Source of the DNA: an uncultured Stenotrophomonas sp.
GTDB lineage: Bacteria; Pseudomonadota; Gammaproteobacteria; Xanthomonadales; Xanthomonadaceae
Direction: 5' to 3'
Length of the DNA stretch: 64,000 nt
Assembly (NCBI GenBank): GCA_913775725.1
Contig: CAJYNG010000018.1
Location: 62,001 to 126,000, forward strand
In this document: positions 35,288 to 46,100 of the stretch, piece by piece
Numbering within the stretch: position 1 is the first letter of the stretch
Layout: the number at the start of each line of letters is the position of its first letter
Translations under genes and position numbers: made by a program
The notes under the pieces: generated by a model
Databases searched by the model: none
What the model saw: only the letters and a program-made list of their open reading frames with translations
Told to the model about the DNA's origin: nothing

Positions 35288-35380
35288 GACGATGATCCGG
35301 AGCGGGGGATTGCCCAGTATCCGCGTGGCGGCGTGATTGAACTGCAGCGCCAGGCGCAACGCGCCGTTGCACACGGCGCA

Positions 35381-35404
35381 GTAGATCCACGCCGTGCGTG
35401 GATG
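35381..35404 (+). repeat. GTAG palindrome (ATCCACGC subfamily)
   Basis: GTAG at 35381, then ATCCACGC, loop CGT, GCGTGGAT. It lies between the FUSC and SDR genes. Copies with the same core are at 4815, 28676 and 51748. Confidence 0.8.
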
Positions 35405-35429
35405 AAATGCCTGATTCAGCAGTGAGGGA

Positions 35430-37607
35430 TCAGGTCAGGCTGGTCACCGCCTCATTCGCTGCCGCCCGCACCTTCGGCAGCATCCGCAGCACCAGCGCCA
35501 TCTGCGTGCGGATCAGCTGCAGCTTCGGCGGCATCGCCTCATCGATCTGCTCCAGCTCGGCGGCCACCGCGCGGTCGGCGTCATTGTCGTCCTCGCTGAC
35601 CGGCTGCCGTGCGGCCAGGGCCGAGGACAGCTGCTGCAGCGCCTTTCGCACGCGCTCACCGGCGGCCAGCGCCAGCGGATCACCGGCGTAGCTGTCCACC
35701 TGGTCGCGGTGCGCACCCAGCGCCGAGAGATGGCCGAGCAGCATGTTGGACAACGCCAGGAAATGGAAACCGGCATCGAGGTTGCGGCGCACGTGGCCCG
35801 GCTCGCGCAGCATGTTCGACAGCGCGGTGGACAGCGCGGCATCGGCGTTGTGCATGTCGCGGCGGGCGATGCGGTAGGCCAGGTCATCGCGCATGCCGCT
35901 GCGGTACTGGCCCAGTACCGAATCCAGGTAGCGTGCGGCGGTGTCCAGCACGCGCGCCAGCACGAGGTGCAGCTGGCGGCCCTGCCAGTCGGGCAGGATC
36001 AGGAACGCAGCCGCGGCGGCGATTGCGCAGCCCAGCAGCGTATCGACCATGCGCGGCACGATCAGCACGAAGCCATCGCCGATCAAGTTGAAGCAGGTCA
36101 GGGCCATCACCGTGATCGCCGCCGATGCCACCAGGTAGCGGTCGGTGCGGGTGAAGAAGAACAACAGCGCCGACAGCAGCGCGATCAGCAGCTGCACGTG
36201 CAGCTGCGGGAACAGCTGCAGCAGCGCCCAGGTCAGTACCAGGCCGGCCACGGTGCCGACGATGCGTTGCGCCAGGCGCTGGCGGGTGGCACCGAAGTTG
36301 GGGCGGCAAACGAACACGATGGTCAGCAGCACCCATGAGCCGTTCTGGGCATTGAACAGGCGGATTGCCGCGAAACCGACGATCAGCGCCAATGCCATGC
36401 GCAGGCCGTGGCGGAACAGGACCGAGCCGGGCGTGAGCTGCTGGCGCACGCGTACGCCCATCTCGCGCAGGGTGTGCGGGTTGCTGTCGCGCAGGCGGGT
36501 ATCGACGTTGTCCAGGCTGGCCTCGGAACGCTCCGCATCCAGCAGGCGGCGCTCGATGCTGCGCAGGTTGTGCACCAGCAGGTCGAGCGAGCCGAGCAGT
36601 CGCTGCCACTGCGGCCGCTGCTGGTCGCGCAGGTAGGCCAGCGCATCAGCCAGATCGCGTCCGGCCTGCTGGTTGCTTTCGCCATACACGAATGGACGGC
36701 GCAGGCGGATCGCCTCGCCCAGCCGCGCGCAGGCCTGTCCCTGCAGGTCGAGCAGGCGCTGGCAGCGGTACAGCACATCGCTATGGAAGAAGGCATCGAC
36801 CAGCGCACCGTACGGGTAGTGCGAGGAGCTGGCGCGCTCGTGGAAATCCTGTGCCATGTAATAGAGGCGCAGGTACAGGCCGGAGTTCACGCCTGGCCGC
36901 CCGGAACGGCCGAAGCGGGCGAGGATCGCGGTCTTGGCCTCGTTCAACGCACCGACCACGCGCCGGTTCTGCTCGGCCAGGTCGAGCTGGCGACGTTGCA
37001 GGTCGGCCTCGCGCACCGGCTCGAACAGTGTTGCTTTCAACTGCAGGTAGCGGCCCAGTTCAACGTACAGGCGCGCCACGCGTTCGCGGACCGGACGGTT
37101 GGCGAACAGCGCGGTCCACAGGATCGACAGCAGGCCGTACCAGACCGCACCGGCCAGCAGGTGGCTGACCGCGTCCAGCGCAGTGCGCAGGTCACTTGCA
37201 CCATGCTGCTCCAGGCCGATCATGGTGTAGATCGCCAGCGTCACCGTGGCCTGGGCGATGGAGGCATAGCGCTCGCCGAGCGCACCCAGCAGGGTCAGCC
37301 CGAACGTGGACAGCGCCAGCGCACCGATGAAGATCCATGGCCAGGGGAACAGCCAGATCACCGAGGCGGCGGCGAGGCAGAAGCACAGCAGCGACAGCAG
37401 TACCGCCTTGGTACGCCCCCACCAGTTGTCATCGGTCTCGGCGATGGCGCTGGCGATGATGCCGAGGAACACGCCGGGCAGGGCGGTGAGCGCATCCAGC
37501 TGCCAGCACACGGCAAGCGCTGCGGTCAGGGCGATGAACACACGCAGGCCGTAACTGGCCTTTTCGTGGGCCCACAGGCGGCTGAGGCGGGATTCGCGGG
37601 CGGACAT
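35430..37607 (-). CDS. FUSC-family (YccS-like) inner membrane protein
   Basis: 725 residues. Two clusters of helices (about 20-150 and 400-540) flank a long soluble region, and a C-terminal helical domain follows. This is the YccS/YhfK branch of the aromatic-acid exporter (FUSC) family. Typical segments are FLGIIASAIAETDDNWWGR, and FVCRPNFGATRQRLAQRIVGT in the second half. Transport of aromatic acids is known for relatives such as AaeB; substrate here is not known. The start at 37607 (MSARESRLSRLW) fits the family. Confidence 0.9.
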   Translation of the reverse strand: MSARESRLSRLWAHEKASYGLRVFIALTAALAVCWQLDALTALPGVFLGIIASAIAETDDNWWGRTKAVLLSLLCFCLAAASVIWLFPWPWIFIGALALSTFGLTLLGALGERYASIAQATVTLAIYTMIGLEQHGASDLRTALDAVSHLLAGAVWYGLLSILWTALFANRPVRERVARLYVELGRYLQLKATLFEPVREADLQRRQLDLAEQNRRVVGALNEAKTAILARFGRSGRPGVNSGLYLRLYYMAQDFHERASSSHYPYGALVDAFFHSDVLYRCQRLLDLQGQACARLGEAIRLRRPFVYGESNQQAGRDLADALAYLRDQQRPQWQRLLGSLDLLVHNLRSIERRLLDAERSEASLDNVDTRLRDSNPHTLREMGVRVRQQLTPGSVLFRHGLRMALALIVGFAAIRLFNAQNGSWVLLTIVFVCRPNFGATRQRLAQRIVGTVAGLVLTWALLQLFPQLHVQLLIALLSALLFFFTRTDRYLVASAAITVMALTCFNLIGDGFVLIVPRMVDTLLGCAIAAAAAFLILPDWQGRQLHLVLARVLDTAARYLDSVLGQYRSGMRDDLAYRIARRDMHNADAALSTALSNMLREPGHVRRNLDAGFHFLALSNMLLGHLSALGAHRDQVDSYAGDPLALAAGERVRKALQQLSSALAARQPVSEDDNDADRAVAAELEQIDEAMPPKLQLIRTQMALVLRMLPKVRAAANEAVTSLT

Positions 37608-37663
37608 GCAGGCTCGGTGGAAGGGTCTTCCACCATTATTGCGGGCTGCGCGTGAAATATGGA

Positions 37664-37684
37664 GTGCGGACCAACGGTCCGCAC
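37664..37684. repeat. Short palindrome, GTGCGGACC type
   Basis: GTGCGGACC, loop AAC, GGTCCGCAC, 18 bases from the receptor stop. It lacks the GTAG head. Confidence 0.7.
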
Positions 37685-37702
37685 CCACGGTGGTGACAGG
37701 CC

Positions 37703-39763
37703 TTACATGTCGAACCGCACGCTCACAGCGAACGTGCGCGGCAGGCCGGCGCCGGCGTTGGACCAGTATTTCCGGTTGGCCAGGTTCTCGACGCTGGCGC
37801 GCACGGTCACCGGGTGGCCGGAGGCGAGCAGGCGATAGCCGATGCCTGCATTGACCAGCGTGTAGTCGGGCAGCTTCAGGGTGTTGTCGGCGTCGTACCA
37901 GACATCGCCGTAATAGCGCACGGCGGCGTAGGTCTCCAGCCCATCCACCCATGGCAGCTGGTAGGTGGCATGCAGTACTCCGCTCCAGCGCGCAGCTCCT
38001 GCGGTGCGCTTGCCTTCCTGCGAGGCGCTGCCCGGCGACAACTTGTCGTAGGTCGGGTCCAGCCAGGTCACACCGCCCCCCACCGTCAGCGCGTCTGTCA
38101 CGTGCAGGTCGCCATTGGCTTCGATGCCTTCGTACAGCGTGATGCCATCCTGCACCAGGCGAGGCAGGCTGCCGGCGATCAGCTGGTCGATGTTGGCGCC
38201 ACGTTCCAGCCGGAACGCCGCCAGATTCGCATTCCAGCGTGCCGCCTCGGCCTTCGCGCCGATCTCGTACTGCTTGCTGATGGTCGGGTCGAGCACGTCG
38301 CCCGCGTTGACGTAGCTGTTGCCCACGCGGCTGCCCGCTTCCAGCGATTCGATGTAGCTGGCGTAGAGTGTGACCGCCTCGCTGGGCTTGAACATCACCG
38401 CGTAGGTCGGTGTGACCGGGTAGGTGTGGTAGCGGCCCTTGGTCTCGTAGTCGTTGTAGCGCCAGCCCGCCAGGACCGACCAGCCGCTGCCGAGATCGAC
38501 GGTATCGCTCGCGAACACCGCCTGCTGCACGGTCTCGTCGCCGCGGGTCATCACCCGTAAACCCACGGCGTCATGGCGGATCGCGTGGCGCTGGTACAGG
38601 TTGGCGCGGCCGATCAGGCTCCATTCGTAGGGGCGGTCCCAGCCCAGCCCGGTCTGGTGGCTGATGCCCGCCACCACCTGATGCTGCAGGGGGCCGGTGC
38701 GGAAGCTGCCCTGCAGCATCGCCTGGGCCAGCTTCCACTCGCTTTTGCCACCCAGTTCGTAGACGTTGACGTCGTAGTCGCCGTTGGGATTGTCGATGTA
38801 GGCGAAGATCTTGTTGACGTCATTCCACGAGGTGGTGACGCCGTAACTCAGGCTGGCTTTCCAGTCGCTGTTGATCTGCCAGTTCAAGCCGGACGACAGC
38901 AGGCTGGATCGGGTGTCGTAGTAGGTGCCGGGTACGCTGTTGTCGGTATCCCCGGCAATCGGTCGCGGCAGCGATGTCAGGCCACGGAAGTAGTACTGCG
39001 GCGACTCTTCGCGCAGGTCGCGTGACTGGAACACGCCGTCGAAGGTCCAGGTCAGTACATCGCTCAGGCGCGCATCCAGCGACAGTGCGCCAACCTTGCG
39101 ATCGACGTGCCCACCATTGAAGGTCTCGCCCTGTTCCTGGAAGGCGTTGAAACGGTAGCCGAACATCTGCTCGTTGCCGAAACGTCCGCCAACGTCGATG
39201 CCGCCGCTGACGATGCCCTGTTCACGCCAACCCAGCTGGGCGGAGAAGGTGGGCGTGTCCGTCGGCTTCTTGGTGATGTAGTTGACGATGCCGCCGGGTG
39301 CACCGAACCCGTACAGGAAGCCGCCCGGGCCTTTCAGCAGATCGACCTGTTCCATCACTTCCAGCGGCCATTCGGTACCCCAGGAAGAGACCTGCAGGCC
39401 ATTGACGCGATAGCTGTCGAAATTCAGTTCGATACCGCGATTGCGGATGGGCGAGCTCCAGCCACTGGCGTAGGCGCTGACCTGGGTGGTGACCGAGGGG
39501 TCGAGCAGGAAGGCTTCGCCCAGCGAGACCACCTGGCGCTGCTCGATCTGCTCGCGGCCAACAGCGGTGATCGCAAACGGAGTGTCGCGCAGGGCGCGGT
39601 CGCCCAGTGCGCCGGCGTCGGTGTGGGTGCGTTCGGCGATGACCTTCACCGCATCCAGATCGGTGGCGTTACGGCTGACGGCCGGCGCTTCGGCATGGGC
39701 AGCGCAGGCAGCGGACAGGGCGGCGGCCAGCAGGGCCAGGCGGGGGAGACGGGAAGGCAGCAT
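37703..39763 (-). CDS. TonB-dependent siderophore receptor
   Basis: 686 residues. Signal peptide to about residue 25 (ACAAHA), then a TonB box-like DAVKVIAE, the plug (about 50-160) with DLLKGPGGFLYGFGAPGG, and a 22-strand barrel ending in FAVSVRFDM (terminal Met rather than the usual Phe). It imports an iron chelate across the outer membrane using TonB energy. A Fur-like box precedes it. No siderophore synthesis or periplasmic transport gene is adjacent, so the ligand is unknown; it may take up foreign siderophores. Confidence 0.92.
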   Translation of the reverse strand: MLPSRLPRLALLAAALSAACAAHAEAPAVSRNATDLDAVKVIAERTHTDAGALGDRALRDTPFAITAVGREQIEQRQVVSLGEAFLLDPSVTTQVSAYASGWSSPIRNRGIELNFDSYRVNGLQVSSWGTEWPLEVMEQVDLLKGPGGFLYGFGAPGGIVNYITKKPTDTPTFSAQLGWREQGIVSGGIDVGGRFGNEQMFGYRFNAFQEQGETFNGGHVDRKVGALSLDARLSDVLTWTFDGVFQSRDLREESPQYYFRGLTSLPRPIAGDTDNSVPGTYYDTRSSLLSSGLNWQINSDWKASLSYGVTTSWNDVNKIFAYIDNPNGDYDVNVYELGGKSEWKLAQAMLQGSFRTGPLQHQVVAGISHQTGLGWDRPYEWSLIGRANLYQRHAIRHDAVGLRVMTRGDETVQQAVFASDTVDLGSGWSVLAGWRYNDYETKGRYHTYPVTPTYAVMFKPSEAVTLYASYIESLEAGSRVGNSYVNAGDVLDPTISKQYEIGAKAEAARWNANLAAFRLERGANIDQLIAGSLPRLVQDGITLYEGIEANGDLHVTDALTVGGGVTWLDPTYDKLSPGSASQEGKRTAGAARWSGVLHATYQLPWVDGLETYAAVRYYGDVWYDADNTLKLPDYTLVNAGIGYRLLASGHPVTVRASVENLANRKYWSNAGAGLPRTFAVSVRFDM

Positions 39764-39892
39764 CGATGGTGGTCCTCGACGGACGGCCACGGGCCATCCG
39801 CCCACGGGTGGGGGAAGGGGCAGTGGCTGGGATCACGCAGGCTGGCCGGAGATGGCAGCGGGGCGCCGCGAAGGGGCGCAGGACCATGGCTG

Positions 39893-39911
39893 GATGAGAA
39901 TTGTTCTCTTT
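39893..39911 (-). promoter_or_regulatory. Fur-like box before the TonB receptor
   Basis: GAGAATTGTTCTC (39896-39908) is a perfect palindrome with AT-rich flanks, resembling the 19-base Fur consensus. It lies about 135 bases before the receptor start. Confidence 0.65.
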
Positions 39912-39938
39912 TCGTTACGGCACGTCAAACCTGGAGGC

Positions 39939-40000
39939 GTGCGGACCCACGGTCCGCACCCACCATCCGCACCCACGGTAGCGCCGGCCGCTGGCCGGCG
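39939..40000. repeat. Two palindromes between receptor and efflux operon
   Basis: GTGCGGACC/GGTCCGCAC at 39939-39959, followed by GTAG at 39978 with GCCGGCC/GGCCGGC (39983-39999). The second has the full SMAG-like form and ends 8 bases from the last efflux gene. Confidence 0.75.
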
Positions 40001-40007
40001 GATCCGA

Positions 40008-43000
40008 TCAGGCCCGCTGTGCGCGCTTGAGCAGCTTCGCTTCGCGCCTGCGTGCGCGACGTGCCCGCCAGCGCTCGGCCAGGCAGGAGAAGATCACGTA
40101 CAGCGCCGGCGTGCTGAGCAGGGTCAGGCTCTGCGAGAACAGCAGGCCGCCGATCATCGCGATACCCAGCGGACGACGCAGTTCGGACCCTTCACCCAGG
40201 CCGATCGCCAGCGGTACGGCCGCCAGGATCGCCACCATGGTGGTCATCATGATCGGGCGGAAGCGCACGATGCTGGCCTCGCGTGCCGCTTCGCGCGGTG
40301 CCAGCCCGTGTTCGCGCTGCGCCACCAGCGCGAAGTCGATCATCATGATCGCGTTCTTCTTGACGATGCCGATCAGCAGCACCAGCGCGATCATCGAGAT
40401 CACCGACAGCTCGGTATTGGTGCCGAACAGCGCCAGCAGCGCGCCCACGCCCGCCGCCGGCAGCGTGGACAGGATGGTGACCGGATGGATCAGGCTCTCG
40501 TAGAGCATGCCCAGCACCAGGTACACGGTCAGGATCGCTGCCAGCACCAGGATCAGCATGTCGCTGGGATCGGAGTTGAACCCGAACCCCGCATCATCGG
40601 CCAGGCGGATGTCGCCCGGCATGCGCATGCCGGCCACCGTCGCGTCGATGATTGCCTTGGCCTCACCCATGCTCACGTTCGGCGCAAGGTTGTAGCTGAG
40701 GTCCATCGTCGTGTACTGGTTTTCGTGGGTGATCTGAGACGGCGCCAGCCCCGGGACCTGGGTGGCCACCGCAGTGATCGGCACCATGTCGCCGTTGCGC
40801 GCACGCACGTACACCTCATCCAGCGCCGCCGGTGTGGCGGTCTGCGAGGGCAGGGCATTCACCACCACGCTGTACTGGTTGATGTCCGAGTAGATGGTGG
40901 AGATCTGGCGCTGGCCGAACGCACCGTACAGGGCGCCGTCGATGGCGCCGACCGAAACACCCAGGCGGGCTGCCTTGGCACGGTCGATCTCGATGTTCTG
41001 GCGCAGGCCGGCATTGTCCACGTCGGTACCGACGTCGCGCAGCTTCGGGTTCTTCTTCAGCTCCGCCTGCAGCTTGGGCAGCCATTCCTGCAGTGCGGCC
41101 AGATCATTGCCCTGCAGCGAAATGCGGTACTGCGCGCCCTGGCTGGAACCACCGCCATCGTTGCTGGGCAGATCCTGGATCGCGCGCAGACGCAGCTGCA
41201 GGTCCGGGTAGCGGTCGGCCTTGGCGCTCAACCGTGCCAGCGCGTGCGCGGTGGTTTCGCGGCGGCCGTCGCTGCGCGACTTCAGCTCGATGTTGAACTG
41301 CGCGCTGGAGCCCTGGCGGCCGCTGCCCAGGCGCACACCCACGGTCTTCACCGCCGGGTCGGCCATCAGCATGTCGGTGATGCGGCGCTGGCGGACGACC
41401 ATGTCCTCGAAGGACACCGTGGCACTGGAGTTGGCGCGGCCCCAGATCAGGCCGGTGTCCTGCGGCGGGAACGCGCCCTTCTTCACCGCCCCGAACAGGA
41501 ATATGGTGACGCCGATCAGGATCAGCGGCGTCAGCGACAGCAGCAGCGCGTGGCGCAGCGAGAAATCCAGGAACACGGTGTAGATGCGCAGCATGCGCTC
41601 GTGGCCGGCGTCCAGCCAGCGGCCGAAGCGCGACGGCGGCGCGCTGTGGTCATGCGCGCTGAGGAAGCGGCTGCACAGTGCCGGGGTCAGCGTCAGCGAG
41701 ACGATCATCGAGACCACGATGGCCGCCACCAGGGTGACGGTGAACTCGCGGAAGAACGCGCCCATCATGCCGCTGGCGAACAGCAGCGGGATGAACACCG
41801 CCACCAGCGAGGCGGTGATCGAGACAATGGTGAAGCCGATCTCGCGCGCACCGGTCAGCGCCGCCTGCATGCGCGGCATGCCCTCGTCGAGGTGGCGCAT
41901 GATGTTCTCGATCACCACGATCGCATCGTCGACCACGAAGCCGATCGCGATCACCAGCGCCAGCAGGCTCAGGTTGTTCAGGGTGAAGCCCATCACATAC
42001 ATCACCAGTGCGGCACCGGCCAGCGACAGCGGCACGGTCACCGCAGCGATCAGCGTCGGTGCCAGCCGGCGCAGGAACAGCGCCATGGTCAGCACCACCA
42101 TCGCCAGGCTGATCAGCAGGGTGATCTGCACTTCATGCAGTGACGAGCGGATGGTCGGCGTACGGTCGAAGTACGGCGTCATCGTGGTGCCCGGCTGCAG
42201 GTAGTCGCGCAGGGTCGGGATCTGCGCCTTCACCCGGTCCACGGTTTCCACGATGTTGGCGCCGGCGCGGGTGAACACGTACATCACCACCGCCGGCTTG
42301 TGGTCGAACCAGGCGGCCTGGTAGGCGTCCTGCTGGCCGTCGTAGACGTTGGCGATGTCCTTCAGGCGGATCACCCGGCCATCGCCCTGGGTCTTCACCA
42401 CCAGGTCGGCGAAGTCGGCAGCGCGTGCCACCGAATCGTTGGCGATGATCGCGGTGGTGGTGTTGCCATCGCTGAGGAAGCCGGTGGGCGAGGTCACGTT
42501 GGCCGCGCGCACCGCGTTGCGCAGGTCATCGGCGGTCAGGCCCAGTGCGTTCATCAGGCGCAGGTTGACGTCCACGCGTACCGCCGGCGTCGACGCACCG
42601 GCGATATCGACCGAGGCGACGCCGCTGATCTGCCGGATGCGCTGTGCGAGCAGCGAGTCGGCGACGTTGTACAGCTCATCGGCCGACTGCGTCTGCGAGG
42701 TCAGCGCGATGGCGATCACCGGGTCGTCGTTCGGGTTCGCCTTCTGGTACATCGGCGAGCCCATGCCCGAGGGCAGGTCGGCCTGTGCCGAATTGATCGC
42801 CGTCTGTACGTCCAGTGCTGCCGAATCGATGTTGTGGCCGCTCTGGAAGATCATGAACACCAGCGAGCTGCCTTCCGAGCTCGACGAGCGCATGCGGTCG
42901 ATGCCCGGCAGCTGGCCAAGATGGCGTTCCAGCGGCGCGGTGACCGTGGATGCCATGGTCGCTGCGTCCGCGCCGGACTGGCTGGCGTGCACGAAGATCA

Positions 43001-43130
43001 CCGGGATCTCGATGTTCGGCAGTGCCGATACGCCCAGGCGCAGGTAGCAGATCAGACCGACCATGAACAGGCCGATGGCCAGCAGCGCGGTGCCGATCGG
43101 GCGGCGGATGAAGGGGCCGGACAGGTTCAT
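40008..43130 (-). CDS. smeK: RND efflux permease, MdtC/SmeK-like
   Basis: 1040 residues with 12 membrane helices in two repeats and two large periplasmic loops. Hallmarks are FIRRPIGTALL at the N-terminus, NIEIPVIFVHASQSGADA, FVVDDAIVVIENI with the paired Asp of helix 4, and LLIGIVKKNAIMMIDFAL with the Lys of helix 10. It is the second permease of a one-adaptor, two-permease operon, as in MdtABC, MuxABC and the S. maltophilia SmeIJK. The permeases probably form a mixed trimer. The start at 43130 (MNLSGPFIRRP) is clear. No outer-membrane channel gene follows, which is normal for SmeIJK. Confidence 0.88.
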   Translation of the reverse strand: MNLSGPFIRRPIGTALLAIGLFMVGLICYLRLGVSALPNIEIPVIFVHASQSGADAATMASTVTAPLERHLGQLPGIDRMRSSSSEGSSLVFMIFQSGHNIDSAALDVQTAINSAQADLPSGMGSPMYQKANPNDDPVIAIALTSQTQSADELYNVADSLLAQRIRQISGVASVDIAGASTPAVRVDVNLRLMNALGLTADDLRNAVRAANVTSPTGFLSDGNTTTAIIANDSVARAADFADLVVKTQGDGRVIRLKDIANVYDGQQDAYQAAWFDHKPAVVMYVFTRAGANIVETVDRVKAQIPTLRDYLQPGTTMTPYFDRTPTIRSSLHEVQITLLISLAMVVLTMALFLRRLAPTLIAAVTVPLSLAGAALVMYVMGFTLNNLSLLALVIAIGFVVDDAIVVIENIMRHLDEGMPRMQAALTGAREIGFTIVSITASLVAVFIPLLFASGMMGAFFREFTVTLVAAIVVSMIVSLTLTPALCSRFLSAHDHSAPPSRFGRWLDAGHERMLRIYTVFLDFSLRHALLLSLTPLILIGVTIFLFGAVKKGAFPPQDTGLIWGRANSSATVSFEDMVVRQRRITDMLMADPAVKTVGVRLGSGRQGSSAQFNIELKSRSDGRRETTAHALARLSAKADRYPDLQLRLRAIQDLPSNDGGGSSQGAQYRISLQGNDLAALQEWLPKLQAELKKNPKLRDVGTDVDNAGLRQNIEIDRAKAARLGVSVGAIDGALYGAFGQRQISTIYSDINQYSVVVNALPSQTATPAALDEVYVRARNGDMVPITAVATQVPGLAPSQITHENQYTTMDLSYNLAPNVSMGEAKAIIDATVAGMRMPGDIRLADDAGFGFNSDPSDMLILVLAAILTVYLVLGMLYESLIHPVTILSTLPAAGVGALLALFGTNTELSVISMIALVLLIGIVKKNAIMMIDFALVAQREHGLAPREAAREASIVRFRPIMMTTMVAILAAVPLAIGLGEGSELRRPLGIAMIGGLLFSQSLTLLSTPALYVIFSCLAERWRARRARRREAKLLKRAQRA

Positions 43131-43161
43131 CGTGCGGCCCCCCGCAGCAGCGGGGTGTGGA

Positions 43162-46100
43162 TCATGCCTGCGGCTCCTGCAGCGAACCGTCGCGCAGTGC
43201 GCGCTGTTCGCGGCGGCGGGCAAGCCATTCGGAGAAGCGTTCCATGTACAGGTAGATCACCGGCGTGGTGTACAGGGTCACCAGCTGCGACAGCAGCAGG
43301 CCGCCAACGATGGCGATGCCCAGCGGGCGGCGCAGTTCCGAGCCGATGCCGGTACCCAGTGCCAGCGGCAGCGCGCCAAGCATTGCCGCAGCCGTCGTCA
43401 TCATGATCGGGCGGAAGCGCAGCAGGCAGGCGCGGCGGATCGCTTCGTGCGCGTTGGCACCGGCGCGGCGCGCCTCGATCGCGAAGTCGACCATCATGAT
43501 GCCGTTCTTCTTCACGATGCCGATCAGCAGCACGATGCCGACGATGCCATCCACCGACAGGCTCAGGCCGCACAGCATCAGCGCCAGCAGCGCACCGACA
43601 CCGGCCGGCGGCAGCGTGGAGATGATCGTGATCGGGTGGATGTAGCTCTCGTACAGCACGCCCAGCACGATGTAGATCACCACCAGCGAGGCCAGCAGCA
43701 GCCACACCACATCGGTCTGGCTGCCGGTGAACTCGGCGGCCTTGCCGATGAACTCGGCATGCAGGTGGGTGGGCATGTCCAGGCTGTCCTTGGTCTCCTG
43801 GATCGCACGCACGGCTTCGGACAGCGAATAGCCCGGCGCCACGTTGAACGAGACCGTCACCGCCGGCAGCTGCTGCTGGTGGCTGACCAGCAGCGGCGCA
43901 CTGCTGACCTTGCCTTCGGCCAGCGCCGACAGCGGGATGATGTTGCCGGCGCCGACGGTGATGCCGGTGTTCTGCGCGCCGATGCCGGTGGCGGTCGACG
44001 AGTTCGACGAGGTGACCTGGCCGAAGCTGGTGGCATTGGTGCCGGTCAGTGCGCCGGCACCGTTGGACGCCACCGCCAGCTGCTCCATCAGCGCCGTGCT
44101 GGTGCGGAACTCCGGTGCCACTTCCAGCACCACGCGGTACTGGTTGAGCTCGGTGAATATGGTCGAGATCTGGCGCTGGCCGAACGCATCGTAGAGCGTG
44201 TCGTCGATGGTCTGCATCGGCACGCCCAGCACGCTGGCCTTGTCGCGGTCGATGTTCAGTTCAAGTGCGCGGCCCTGGTTGGACAGGTTGTTGTCCACGT
44301 CAGCCAGTTCCGGGCGCTTGCGCAGCGCTTCGGTCAGGCGCGTGGCCTGGGTCGCGACCGTTGCCGAATCCACGTCCGACAGCGAGTACTGGTACTCGGT
44401 AGCGGCCACGCGGGTATCCAGGGTTACGTCCTGCACCGGCTTCAGGTACAGCGCCACGCCCGGAATACCGGCCACCGCCTTCTGCAGGCGCGGCAGGATC
44501 TGGTCCAGGCCATCGCGCTGGCTGCGTTCCTTCAGCACGATCGACAGCTGGCCCTGGTTGAGCGTGGGGTTCATGCTGCCGGCACCGATGAACGCCGATA
44601 CGCCGGTCACATCCGGATCGTGGCGCAGTGCCTCGGCCACCTGCTTGGTGCGCTGCTCCATCTGCGGGAAGGCGATGTTCTGGTCGGCCTGCACCACGCC
44701 GGTGATCAGGCCGGTGTCCTGCTCGGGCAGCAGGCCCTTGGGAATCAGCACGTACAGCAGTACGGTCAGCACCAGTGCGGCGCCGGCCACGGCCAGGGTC
44801 AGGCGCTGGTGGCCCAGCACCCAGTCCAGGCTGTGCTCGTACAGGCCGACGGTGCGCGTCCACAGGTTCTGCTTGCCGGCGGCCGCTGCGCGCTCATGCG
44901 CGTCCTCGCCTTCGGGCAGGGCGTCGGGCTTGAGCAGGTAGGCGCACATCATCGGGGTGAGCGTCAGCGAGATCAGCATCGACAGCACCACGGCGATGCT
45001 CAGCACCCAGGCGAACTCGTGGAACAGGCGGCCGGTGACGCCGGGCATCAGCAGCAACGGCAGGAACACCGCCACCAGCGAGACGGTCAGCGACAGCACG
45101 GTGAAGCCGATCTGGCGTGCACCGATCTCGGCCGCTTCCTTGCCACTCTTGCCCTGCTCGATGTAGCGCACGATGTTCTCGATCATCACGATCGCATCGT
45201 CGACCACAAAGCCGGTGGCCACCACCAGCGCCATCAGCGACAGGTTGTCCAGCGACATGCCGGCGAAGGCCATCACCGCGAAGGTGCCGGCCAGTGACAA
45301 CGGCACCGCCACCGACGGGATGATCGTGGCCCACAACCGGCGCAGGAACACGAAGATCACTGCCACCACCAGGCCGATGGTGAGGATCAGCGTGAACTGC
45401 ACTTCATGCACCGAGGCGCGGATGGTCTCGGTACGGTCGTTGAAGATTTCCAGGTGCACGTCGGCCGGCAGCACGCCCTGCAGCTGCGGCAGGATCGCGC
45501 GGATGCGCTCGACGGTCTGCACGATGTTGGCGCCGGGTTGGCGGCGCACTTCCAGCAGTACCGCCGGCTTGCCATCGGCCCAGGCGGCCAGCTGGTCGTT
45601 CTCCACGCCATCGATCACCTCGGCCACGTCCGACAGCCGCACCGGGCGGCCGTTCTTGTAGCTGATGATGGTGTCGCGGTACTCGGCGGCGCTGGCCAGC
45701 TGGTCGTTGGTGCCGATGCTGTAGGACTGGGTCTTGCCGTTCAACGAACCCTTCGGCGCATTGACGTTGGCCTGGGTCAGCGCGCTGCGCAGCTGCTCCA
45801 GGGTCAGGCCCATGTTCGACAGCTGCGCCGGATTGACCTGGATGCGCACGGCCGGGCGCACGTTGCCGGCAATCGAAACCAGGCCGACGCCCTGCACCTG
45901 CGACAGGCGCTGGGCCAGGATCGAGTCGGCGTAGTTGTTGACGTCGCGCAGCGGGCGCGTATCAGACGTCAGCTTCAGGGTGACGATGGCTGCGTCGGCT
46001 GGATTCACCCGGTTGTAGACCGGCTGGTAAGGCAGCGACGAGGGCAGGGTGGCCTGGCGGATCGCCGCCTGCACGTCCTGCGCGGCGATGTCGATGTCGC

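Noticed and set aside
39486..42143. 885-codon plus-strand frame opposite the RND permease, and a similar one at 43063-45297
   Set aside because: Composition is Arg/Gln/His-rich with repeats of HDHR type; the minus strand carries full-length RND permeases.
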